Assembly (NCBI GenBank): GCA_020636075.1
Contig: JACJYO010000020.1
Coordinates: 1-22,664, forward strand
Reading direction: 5' to 3'
Length of the DNA stretch: 22,664 nucleotides
From: Lewinellaceae bacterium
GTDB lineage: Bacteria; Bacteroidota; Bacteroidia; Chitinophagales; Saprospiraceae
The position numbers and the translations under genes are program-made. Of the stretch, positions 8,560 through 17,100 are shown piece after piece. The notes under the pieces are model-generated. The model did no database searches. It was not told the DNA's origin and saw nothing but the letters and a program-made list of their open reading frames with translations. Positions within the stretch are counted from its first letter, which is position 1; each line of letters starts with the position of its first letter.

Positions 8560-9588
8560 ATGAAACAGAAAACAGGTGTTACGATTTACGACTTGGCGAC
8601 CGAGCTGAATGTCTCCCCTTCTACGGTTTCCCGAGCCCTTCAAAACCATCCAAGCATTGGTAAAGCCACGATAAAAGCGGTTAAAGAACTTGCTGTCAAG
8701 CGCGGTTACCGGCTCAATAGTATTGCGGCCAGTTTACGCAAGCAACAAACCAACAATATTGGCGTGCTTGTTTCCTGGATCAACCGCCCTTTTATTTCCT
8801 CGTTGATTAGTGGAGCTGAGGAAGCAGCCAGAGCGGCAGGATTTAATGTGTTGATTTCGCAATCGCATGACAGTTTAGATAATGAAAAAGATAATGTCAA
8901 AGCCTTTTTTGAAAGCCGGGTATGTGGTTTGGTGGTATCGCTCGCTATGGAAACTCAGGATTTTGAACATTTCAACCGCTTTTTGGAAAATGGTACACCG
9001 GTAGTTTTTGTAGACCGCATTCCCGATCATTTGGATGTACAGAAAGTAATAATTGACAACCACGCAGCTGCTTTTAAAGCTACGCAGCACCTGATTGATC
9101 AAGGTTGCAAGCGTATTGCACATTTCGGAGGCGCGCTCCATCAAGCCATCTACCGGGAGCGGCTTCGGGGGTACAAAGACGCCCTTCAAGCCAATAACCT
9201 TCCACTCGACGATACCATCATTCTGCACGGTGATTTACTCAGCGCCGATGAAGGCCAAAAAATGACAGAATTTCTCCTCGGCCTTCCCAATCCGCCCGAT
9301 AGTATCTTCTCTGCCAATGATACAGCCGCTGTGAGTGCCATCCAATTTGCTAAATCGGCTGGTGTGCGTATCCCGGAAGACCTGGCGATTATTGGATTTA
9401 ACAACGACCCGCTCTGCATGATCATCGATCCACCGCTCTCCTCCGTTGGCCATCCTGCTGCCGACATGGGTCGAATTGCCGTCCAGCAAATCCTGCAAAT
9501 TAAAAGTGCGGAAGGCAAATTGGTGCCGCAAACCATCATGCTCAATACAGCAGTGATTGCGCGCGCATCGTCACTTCGGAAGACCTGA
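8560..9588 (+). CDS. LacI-family transcriptional regulator
   Basis: DNA-binding regulator of 342 residues. The N-terminal helix-turn-helix reads VTIYDLATELNVSPSTVSRA (about 7-26), followed by the hinge-helix region NSIAASLRKQ (about 53-62) and a periplasmic-binding-protein-like effector domain from NIGVLVSWINRPF to the C-terminus (YRERLRGYKDAL, FSANDTAAVSAIQFA, GVRIPEDLAIIGFNNDP, HPAADMGRIA). The frame is open from a TTG at 8554, but ATG 8560 gives the usual LacI start and is preferred. It is divergent from the GH67 operon and converges with the 2-keto-3-deoxypentonate dehydratase gene, with only 16 bases between stops. Identical palindromes before both operons make it the likely regulator of both; the effector would be a sugar acid or xylose-related sugar (inference). 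Confidence 0.95.
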   Translation: MKQKTGVTIYDLATELNVSPSTVSRALQNHPSIGKATIKAVKELAVKRGYRLNSIAASLRKQQTNNIGVLVSWINRPFISSLISGAEEAARAAGFNVLISQSHDSLDNEKDNVKAFFESRVCGLVVSLAMETQDFEHFNRFLENGTPVVFVDRIPDHLDVQKVIIDNHAAAFKATQHLIDQGCKRIAHFGGALHQAIYRERLRGYKDALQANNLPLDDTIILHGDLLSADEGQKMTEFLLGLPNPPDSIFSANDTAAVSAIQFAKSAGVRIPEDLAIIGFNNDPLCMIIDPPLSSVGHPAADMGRIAVQQILQIKSAEGKLVPQTIMLNTAVIARASSLRKT

Positions 9589-9604
9589 TGGCGTTTCAAA
9601 ATTT

Positions 9605-10441
9605 TCAACGAACATAGTTTATCAGGGTGCCTATTGGTTCGATTGTAATTCGTATTTCATCGCCTTGTTGCAGGCTGAATTCTTTTGGTGGAATAATACC
9701 CGTTCCAGTCATCAAAAAGCAACCATAGGGAAAAGTTAATTCACGGAATAACCAGGATACCAGTTCTTCCAGCCCACGTTTCATTTGTGCAAGCGAAGTT
9801 TTACCCTCAAAAACAACTCCGCCATCGCGGTGGATAATCAATTGGATTTCTGCGTCATCCAGAACAGGTTTTTCCGGGATATAAAGGCATGGGCCAATTG
9901 CAGCACACCCGTCGTATGTTTTGGCCTGGGGCAAATACAATGGATTTTCGCCCTCAATACTTCGCGAGCTCATATCATTCCCAATTGTAAACCCGACGAT
10001 CTTACCCGACGAACTGACAAACAAGGTTAACTCCGGTTCAGGTACATTCCAGGTTGAGTCAGGGCGAATTCGAACGGCTTCGCCGGGACCTGCACAACGG
10101 GCTGCCGAAGATTTAAAAAATAACTCAGGGCGTTCGGCGGTATAAACACGAGCATAAAAGTCGCCACCACCTGCCTCTGCTGATTCTTCCTGCCGGGCGA
10201 GTTTGCTGTTAAAATACGTTACGCCGCTTGCCCATATTTCCTGCTTATCCATTGGTTTTAACCACGCTTGGGGTGCTGACCGTGCAGCATCCGTTACTGT
10301 CCTTTCAGCTAATTCAGTCAGCTTTGTGAAAAGTGCGTCATCATTAATAAATGCATCCCAATCCATATTCTCCAATCGAAAACTACCTCGCTTACCCTCG
10401 ACCAAAATGCCTGTTGCTGTTTTATAAACTTTAAAAGCCAT
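9605..10441 (-). CDS. Fumarylacetoacetate hydrolase-family protein, probable 2-keto-3-deoxy-D-xylonate/L-arabinonate dehydratase
   Basis: Likely dehydrates 2-keto-3-deoxy-pentonate to alpha-ketoglutarate semialdehyde in the cytoplasm. The 278-residue protein carries ASGVTYFNSKLARQEES (71-87), VYTAERPELFFKS (99-111), WNVPEPELTLF, GNDMSSRSIEGENPLYLPQA and YDGCAAIGP. Glu135, Glu137 (EPEL) and Asp156 (GNDMSSR) match the metal-binding residues of the FAH fold. The combination of RQEES, AERPE-FFK, WNVPEPEL and IEGENPLYLPQAK is what I know from the KdaD/XylX group of pentonate pathways rather than from true fumarylacetoacetases. ATG 10441 is chosen because conserved sequence starts there; the longer frame upstream would overlap the gntP end. 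Last gene of the dehydratase-gntP operon, 32 bases after the gntP stop. The exact sugar acid (xylonate or arabinonate) is not fixed by sequence. Confidence 0.87.
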   Translation of the reverse strand: MAFKVYKTATGILVEGKRGSFRLENMDWDAFINDDALFTKLTELAERTVTDAARSAPQAWLKPMDKQEIWASGVTYFNSKLARQEESAEAGGGDFYARVYTAERPELFFKSSAARCAGPGEAVRIRPDSTWNVPEPELTLFVSSSGKIVGFTIGNDMSSRSIEGENPLYLPQAKTYDGCAAIGPCLYIPEKPVLDDAEIQLIIHRDGGVVFEGKTSLAQMKRGLEELVSWLFRELTFPYGCFLMTGTGIIPPKEFSLQQGDEIRITIEPIGTLINYVR

Positions 10442-10473
10442 GGTGATTGAAATTATTGACCAGGAATTTTTTT

Positions 10474-11802
10474 TCAAGAAAAAATTAAATAGCCCAGGTA
10501 TAAAAAACACATTGCAGCCACACCGACACAAATTGTACCCAGGCTGAGCAAACGGTAACCAGTACGCACATCCATTCCAGTCATTTGTGTAACCACCCAA
10601 AAGAAACTATCGTTTGCATGACAAACCATAGCCGATCCGGCGCCAATGGCAACAACAGCCACTGCCTTCCCCATACTGCTGTCCAAACCGAGGACAGGCA
10701 TGAGCGGCAAAACAATCGAAGCGGTCGTGATCAAAGCAACTGTAGAAGAGCCCTGTGCTGTTTTGATTGCCGTTGCCAGCAAAAAAGGCAGCCACAATCC
10801 TAAGTTGGTCCCCGACAGGCTTTCACCCAAAAAGTCGGCAATACCTGAATTTTGAAGAATTTTCCCAAATACACCACCAGCCCCGGTAATGAGGATAATA
10901 CCTGCTGCGCTTTGCAATGCGACTCCGGTCCAACCGCTAGCCGACAACATTTTCGAATCAAATTTTTCAGGTAAAAACAAGGCCAGGAATAAACCAATTA
11001 ACAAGGCAATTACCGGTTCACCAACAAAGGAAAGGCAAAGGCCCAGCCCCTGTTGTTCCATTCCAGAAATAGAAACAACTGATTTTAATACAATCAGGAT
11101 AATCGGTACAACAATGGGCAAACCTGATTTGTAAACACTCGGTGCCCGCTTAAGCCGCAGTACCAATTCCTGGTCTTCACCATCCGGGCCCGGGTCAAGC
11201 CAGGTTCGGCTGGCATAAAACCGGGCAAAGATCAACCCCGCTAAAGCGGCCAGGATACTTACCGGAATGCCTACAGCAAGCACCAAGCCCAAGTCAGCGC
11301 CTAGTACTCCAGCTGCCGCTATGGGACCAGGGGTGGGAGGAACCATGGTATGCGACGCAATCAGCCCCATTGCCAGGGCAATGGCAGATCCCGCCAGCGT
11401 TAGGCCTGCTTTTTTGACTAAACTTTTGTTTAGCGGAGCAAGCAATAAAAAACCACTGTCACCAAAAACCGGAATAGCAACAATATATCCGATAAGATTC
11501 ATTGCCACAGGTACACGTTTACGACCAATAATTTGGAGGATTTTCTCCGCCAGCGTATAGGCTGCACCAGTATTTTCCAGAAAAGCACCAATAAGCACAC
11601 CCAGCACGATTACCAGACCAATTTTACCCAGTGTTTCACCAAATCCGGTGTTTACGGCAAGAATGATTTCTGCAGGGGACATGCCTGCACCAAATCCGTA
11701 CATAATGGCAACCAGTAACAGCGCCAGGAACGGATGGACATTCCACCGGACGGTGAGTACTATTAAAAGCGCCACACTGCATAGAAGGTAAAATACAATC
11801 AT
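10474..11802 (-). CDS. GntP-family aldonate (gluconate-type) permease
   Basis: Inner-membrane symporter of 442 residues, almost entirely hydrophobic with about 12-14 predicted membrane segments. Family blocks are visible: VNTGFGETLGKIGLVIVLG, IPVFGDSGFLLLAPLNKSL, ALAMGLIASHTMVPPTPGP, GAGGVFGKILQNSGI, AIKTAQGSSTVALITTASIV and MVCHANDSFFWVVTQMTGMD, all typical of GntP gluconate:H+ symporters. It lies between the pentonate dehydratase (17 bases upstream) and the 2-keto-3-deoxypentonate dehydratase (32 bases downstream), so the probable substrate is xylonate or arabinonate rather than gluconate (inference from context). This implies the cell takes up the already oxidised acid; no sugar dehydrogenase or lactonase gene is seen in this operon. 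Confidence 0.93.
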   Translation of the reverse strand: MIVFYLLCSVALLIVLTVRWNVHPFLALLLVAIMYGFGAGMSPAEIILAVNTGFGETLGKIGLVIVLGVLIGAFLENTGAAYTLAEKILQIIGRKRVPVAMNLIGYIVAIPVFGDSGFLLLAPLNKSLVKKAGLTLAGSAIALAMGLIASHTMVPPTPGPIAAAGVLGADLGLVLAVGIPVSILAALAGLIFARFYASRTWLDPGPDGEDQELVLRLKRAPSVYKSGLPIVVPIILIVLKSVVSISGMEQQGLGLCLSFVGEPVIALLIGLFLALFLPEKFDSKMLSASGWTGVALQSAAGIILITGAGGVFGKILQNSGIADFLGESLSGTNLGLWLPFLLATAIKTAQGSSTVALITTASIVLPLMPVLGLDSSMGKAVAVVAIGAGSAMVCHANDSFFWVVTQMTGMDVRTGYRLLSLGTICVGVAAMCFLYLGYLIFS

Positions 11803-11819
11803 GCGTCAAAATCAATTTT

Positions 11820-13535
11820 TCAATGCAGATCTCTGCTGACCGTTGAACCAGAATTCCCAACTAAAATGTCCAAGTCAGCACCTTTATCGGCCTGCTCCAC
11901 ATGGTCGAGATAAATCTTTACATAGCCGCGAGCAGCAAGTGGTTCCGGAGCCTGCCAGGCAGCACGCCGCCGCTGCAATTCGGCATCAGATACATCAAGA
12001 TGCAGGCGCCGGTTTTCAACATCTAATTCAATCATATCGCCATCCTGAACCAAGGCTAACGTGCCCCCAACAGTCGATTCGGGTGAAATATGCAAAACAA
12101 CAGTGCCATATGCCGTACCACTCATCCGTCCGTCCGAAATGCGCACCATGTCCTTCACTTCGCGATTTAGCAGTTTTTTCGGGAGATCTACATTGCCCAC
12201 TTCCGGCATTCCCGGATAGCCTTTGGGGCCAACGCCCTTCAACACGATGACACAGTATTCGTCTATATCCAGTTCCGGCAAATCAATTCGCGCATGATAA
12301 TCTTCCATATTTTCAAAAACTACCGCCCGGCCACGGTGCTTCATCAGGGCTGGTGTAGCAGCGGCAGGTTTGATAACAGCGCCATTTTCGCACAGATTGC
12401 CACGTAAGACAGCAATGCCTGCTTCCGGTTGAAAAGGCTTCGACAAAGGCGCAATAACCTCCGGGTTGAAACACTCGGCCGTTGCATTGTTTGCGCCAAT
12501 TGTTGAGCCGTTTACAGTGATAATATTTTCATGTAGAAGTGGGCCCAATTCACGTAAAACAACCGGTAATCCACCTGCATAGAAAAAGTCCTCCATCAGG
12601 AATTTTCCGGAAGGCAACAGATTGACCAGCAGCGGAATTTTGCTACCGATCCGGTCAAAATCATCCAGTTCGAGGGGCACACCGATGCGCCCGGCGATGG
12701 CCAACAGGTGAATAACCTGGTTGGTTGACCCACCAACAGCCGCATTCACGACGATTGCGTTTTCAAAGGCCTCCCGGGTAAGTACGCTGGATAATACCAG
12801 GTTTTCCCGGACCATGTCGACAGCACGTCTTCCGGCCAATTGAGCCATTACTTTTTTTCGGGAGTCTGCCGCTGGTATGGATGACGCACCGGGCAGGGTA
12901 AGACCGAGTGCTTCTACCATAGCTGCCATTGTAGAAGCCGTACCCATGGTGTTGCAATGCCCGATACTCCGGGCAGCACATATCTCCATCTCCGTCAAAT
13001 CTTCACCGGTAAATCGTCCGGAGTTTTGTTTTTCCTTAATAATCCAATTGAAAGAACCAGAACCAATTTCACTACCGCGATACCTGCCATTGAGCATCGG
13101 GCCGCCAGGCACCACAATGGTCGGCAAATCTACGCTACATGCCCCCATCAGCGTAGATGGGGTAGTTTTATCGCATCCAGTCATTAGAACAACTCCATCT
13201 AGCGGATTAGCGCGAATAGATTCTTCCACATCCATACTAACGAGATTGCGAAATAGCATTGTCGTCGGACGCATTATGGTTTCCCCAAGTGACATTACCG
13301 GAAATTCCAGCGGAACACCACCTGCTTCTAATACCCCTTTTTTGACAAATTCAGCCAACTCACGCAGATGTCCATTGCAAGGAGTTAGCTCAGACCAGGT
13401 GTTGCAAATACCGATGACCGGGCGCCCTTCAAAAGCGTCATTTGGATAACCTTGGTTTCGTAGCCATGAACGGTGAACGAATCCCATCTTATCCTGACTG
13501 CCAAACCACGATTCGCTGCGGAGTTTTTTACCCAT
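11820..13535 (-). CDS. IlvD/Edd-family dehydratase, probable L-arabinonate/D-xylonate dehydratase
   Basis: Fe-S dehydratase of 571 residues that likely converts a pentonate to 2-keto-3-deoxypentonate. Cluster-ligand candidates are Cys53 (ELTPCNGH), Cys121 (TGCDKTTP) and Cys194 (IGHCNTMGT); their 68 and 73 residue spacings are those I recall for the [2Fe-2S] Rhizobium L-arabinonate dehydratase. Asp122 and Lys123 match the Mg-binding residue and carbamylated Lys, and Ser472 in RISDGRMSGTAYG the catalytic Ser. The short start (MGKKLRSESWFGSQDKMGFV) and the gene partners favour pentonate dehydratase over IlvD of branched-chain amino acid synthesis or Edd of gluconate breakdown. An AGGAAA site lies six bases before ATG 13535. 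First gene of the operon with gntP (17 bases later) and the FAH-family enzyme. The palindrome at 13810-13821 lies about 275 bases upstream. Xylonate versus arabinonate is unresolved. Confidence 0.9.
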   Translation of the reverse strand: MGKKLRSESWFGSQDKMGFVHRSWLRNQGYPNDAFEGRPVIGICNTWSELTPCNGHLRELAEFVKKGVLEAGGVPLEFPVMSLGETIMRPTTMLFRNLVSMDVEESIRANPLDGVVLMTGCDKTTPSTLMGACSVDLPTIVVPGGPMLNGRYRGSEIGSGSFNWIIKEKQNSGRFTGEDLTEMEICAARSIGHCNTMGTASTMAAMVEALGLTLPGASSIPAADSRKKVMAQLAGRRAVDMVRENLVLSSVLTREAFENAIVVNAAVGGSTNQVIHLLAIAGRIGVPLELDDFDRIGSKIPLLVNLLPSGKFLMEDFFYAGGLPVVLRELGPLLHENIITVNGSTIGANNATAECFNPEVIAPLSKPFQPEAGIAVLRGNLCENGAVIKPAAATPALMKHRGRAVVFENMEDYHARIDLPELDIDEYCVIVLKGVGPKGYPGMPEVGNVDLPKKLLNREVKDMVRISDGRMSGTAYGTVVLHISPESTVGGTLALVQDGDMIELDVENRRLHLDVSDAELQRRRAAWQAPEPLAARGYVKIYLDHVEQADKGADLDILVGNSGSTVSRDLH

Positions 13536-13809
13536 AGTTTCCTAATAATTATGCAACCCGATAAAAGGACATACCGGCCGTTTCATATTCCACTTGACAA
13601 TCTTTAATTGGAAAACGAAACGACCGGCACATCGCTCCTGTATGGTAAAAATGTATGAAGTCAATTCACATGATGGCTGGAATTGATAAGGTCTCGAAAG
13701 CGACGCGTTATCAGACAAACCGGATAAAAATTGATGTTGGTGGCACACATGCATTTTCACTGTTCCACCCAGGTAAATAAGGCGGTATTAGCAAAAGGAT
13801 ATTTTTTTC

Positions 13810-13821
13810 GCAATCGATTGC
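13810..13821. promoter_or_regulatory. Putative LacI-family operator, site 2 (GCAATCGATTGC)
   Basis: A perfect 12-base palindrome GCAATCGATTGC with central CG, located in the non-coding region before the pentonate dehydratase operon. The 12 bases CGCAATCGATTG (13809-13820) are identical to site 1 before GH67 (8462-8451, minus strand). No convincing TAnnTTTG element was found at the right distance, so its place relative to a promoter is unclear. Confidence 0.6.
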
Positions 13822-14030
13822 ACAAATCTTTCAAAAAAAGTCTTTTTGCAAAGACAGTTAATTATTAATGCACATAGTGGCATTTATTTAGGAAGCTAAA
13901 GATAGAAAAACTGAAAAACTTGCAGCTGCCATACCTATTTTATTTTTCCCTAAAAACACAAATCCACAAATTACAATTTGGCGCCAGAGGCAAGAATAAC
14001 GAAGATAATATTGAATTTCCTGGCCGCCAA

Positions 14031-14063
14031 GGTGTTAAACTGGACTTATGGCTGTTAACCACC
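14031..14063. repeat. Imperfect inverted repeat downstream of the histidine kinase gene
   Basis: GGTGTTAA (14031-14038) pairs with TTAACCACC (14055-14063) with one bulged base and a 16-base loop. It lies about 70-100 bases after the histidine kinase stop on the minus strand. There is no T-run, so calling it a terminator is not justified. Confidence 0.3.
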
Positions 14064-14134
14064 TAGCAAATTCCATGCATTTAAAGAGGGTCTCCTGGTT
14101 TCAGATACCTATCCGTCTCGAGCACCTCCTGCTA

Positions 14135-17100
14135 TTATCCGGCTTCGGAAAGTTCTACCTGCCCGGCCGTTTCCGGGGTTGAAATGGGGAGTTTCACGTA
14201 AAAGTCGGTACCATCATTTTCCCGGGTTTCAAAACTGATTACGCCGTCGAGTGCTTCAATAATCTTGCGACAAATTGCAAGTCCAAGCCCACTCCCGGAA
14301 GTTTTGGTGGTAAAATTCGGTTCAAAAACCCGTTTTTGAATTTCGGGCGGAATTCCACCACCATTGTCATTAATTTGGACAATGGCATGATCGTTTTGAC
14401 GAAATAACGAAACCTGAATCGCGCCTTGCCGGTCGGAAGGAATAGCCTGAATAGCATTGATGATCAGGTTATTAAACACTCGAATAAGATGGTTTTTATC
14501 GCCCTTGATGTGGTAGCGATCCTCCGGAATATCCAAAACAAGTTTAACTTCCTTTTGCTCGCTAAACAAGTCGTAGACACTTTCCACCACATCGTTCAGC
14601 ACCAGATCCTGCTTCTGGCGAATATCGAGGTTGGCGAACATTGAAAATTCAGAGGCAATTTGTGCCAGCGAATCAATTTGCTCAATCAGACGGGTAATTG
14701 CTTTTTTCAGATACGCCGCAGCCTGAACGGGATCAGACGAAACCCGCTCCAGTTGTTGCATCGACAACTTCATTGTGGTAAGCGGGTTTTTAATATCATG
14801 CGCAACCTGCCGCGCCATTTCGCGCCAGGCACTTTCACGTTCCAGCCGAATGAGTTGCCCTTTTGATTCTTCCAATTTCTCTACCATTCGGTTGTATTCA
14901 TCAATGAGCGCGCTTAGTTCATCCTGAGTATCGCCTGGATAAACGAGGGGCTCATTTTTATCGGCTAATTGCAGTTGTTTGATTTTGTCTGAAATCAAAT
15001 TTACAGGGCGCAGAATAGACCGGGAAAGGAAAAAAGATACCGAGTATGCAATCAACATCAGAAAAACATAGACACTGGCGAGCATGCCGATAAAGTCCGA
15101 AACTTCGGGCCCGATATTCCTGTCAGACAAGTAATAAGGCACCCCCAAAAAGCCGAGTAACTCGTTTTGATTATTGTTGAGGGGCAAATAGCGGTTGGAA
15201 AATCCAATACCAGCCAATTGTTCTGCCACCACCGCTTCGCGTTGCGCTCCTGTCGTGAGCATAGCCTGTGCTTGTGGACTCATATGGTTTGGCAAAATGC
15301 CGAGTTGGGCAAGGTCGTTTTGCGATGAAAACAACAAAGTGCCATCCGGGCCAAAGAAGTTCACATCAGTTGAAAGGCTTGCCGCCAACGAGGCCAGGGT
15401 TTGAGGGAGTGCACGTTTCAAACTGTCGGAAGTCGCACTCAAATCACCAATCTGATTCCGCAGGTGGGTCCGAACTGCCTCTGCCCGGTTATCCAGGTTC
15501 GCGCGCTTGGTTTCCTGGGCAGATGTGCTGAAGTGCTGATAGGTCAGATAACCAAGCCCAAGGAAGGCAATACCAATCAAGGCAAAGTTGCCGTAGTGGA
15601 TGCGCTTTGCCAGCGAGCCTTTCGTAGAGAAATTGAAATGGTAATATTTGGGTAAAAACCGCAAATAAGTATTCAACAAGGCCAGCAGAAAAATGAACAA
15701 CGAGGTAAGCGCAAAAATAAATGCAAACAAATAAAGCTGCTTATACCAGCCACCCAACGGGCGCCCTACGGATGCAATTGTTTTGCCATCTGCACTTTTA
15801 TAAACGGCATCTACTCGCCGGGGTTGTTCGGTAAATTGTTCCTGGACCTGGCCGTTTGCCGGTGCATTTTGAAAAACAGCCTGGTTACCTTGCCCCTGAT
15901 CCACAACCAAACGACCATTTTTCAAAATGGCAAAGTCATAATCCATCAACCGGTTCAGGTTTTTATACGGAAGTTGAAAGAAAAGTTCCGAATACACCCG
16001 GGTCGGTTGCGGATATTGATGATCAAAAAAGCAATACAGTTCCACTGGTTGAGTGGGATCGTTCATGCGCAGAGCCGGCACTTTGATCATGTAGCGGAAA
16101 ATACCATCAGGCCCCCGGTGGTAACGGATGGCAGGTTCATTCGGCAGCGGTTTAGCACGCCGCCAGTTCTGTGTCAAGACGAAATCCCGGCCTTTTGCCT
16201 GATCCTGAGGCAAGATTTGCCCGTCCTTATCAAATGCATATACAATCAAACGGTAATGCTGAAACAAGTAAGGCTGGGAAAACACTAGCTCATTCAGGCG
16301 TTTCCGCAATTCTGCACTTTGAGGTTTAAACGGCCAGGGCTTGAGCAGGCGGTTAAGTTGGGTATCCTGCTGGATGCGAGGTAGTATTTTTTTCAGTTGG
16401 GGCTCAGCAAGCAAGCTGTCCCGATCGGTCGCAAGCGCTTTCACATAAGAGAGGCGCACCGATTTGTCTTTCAAATAATTATATCGGTAAAGCAAAAGTG
16501 CCGAGGAAAGCGAAAATAACATCAGCCACAACACTATGCCCCCCAGCCCTGGAGTTTCTAAAACCAGAAAAAAATCAAATGCAGCTACATATACCAATGC
16601 AAATACAGCAATGTACAACGCATTGATCTGAAAACTGTCTTGGTAACCAAATGCAACCAAATATACCAATAGGGCCGAAGCTGTAATCTCTGCAATTCTA
16701 AAAGATGTCGGTAGTTCTAACTGCAAGGCAGTTAAAATTAGCCGGTGCCCAAACAGGAAAAACGCCAGCAAAAGCATCAAAATACCAACGAAGGCAAGCA
16801 CGCTGAAGCTGTCGAAGTTCAGGAGATTATCAAAGTCAAAATTGATTGTTGAATGAAATACCAGTTGGCGATATACTTCCACACCCACAAGTACACTGAG
16901 CATCACGAGCAGGTAACAAACCATACTCAGGGCAATCCGTACAGGTAACGGAGGGAGATTTTCCAAGTCTTCCAAACGAAATGCCCTGTGAAAGAAAACC
17001 ATCAACCAAAGCAGCAGGGCAAGGTGGATCAACCAATCGCCCAAGGACCCGCCAATTAGACTTGTCGTTTCGAAGCGTTGTGTAAAAAAGGGTAACTGGT

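Larger units (their letters stand above)
13536..14134. other. Intergenic region, about 600 bases, upstream of dehydratase operon
   Basis: No credible gene. A 72-codon minus-strand frame (13760-13542) lacks any recognisable feature. The stretch holds the operator palindrome at 13810-13821 and an imperfect inverted repeat at 14031-14063 beyond the histidine kinase stop. The 5' leader of the dehydratase mRNA is probably long, up to about 270 bases if transcription starts close to the operator; no riboswitch family was recognised in it. Confidence 0.6.

Noticed and set aside
12877..13449. 190-codon plus-strand open frame
   Set aside because: Antisense to the dehydratase coding region with its Cys ligands; no family features.
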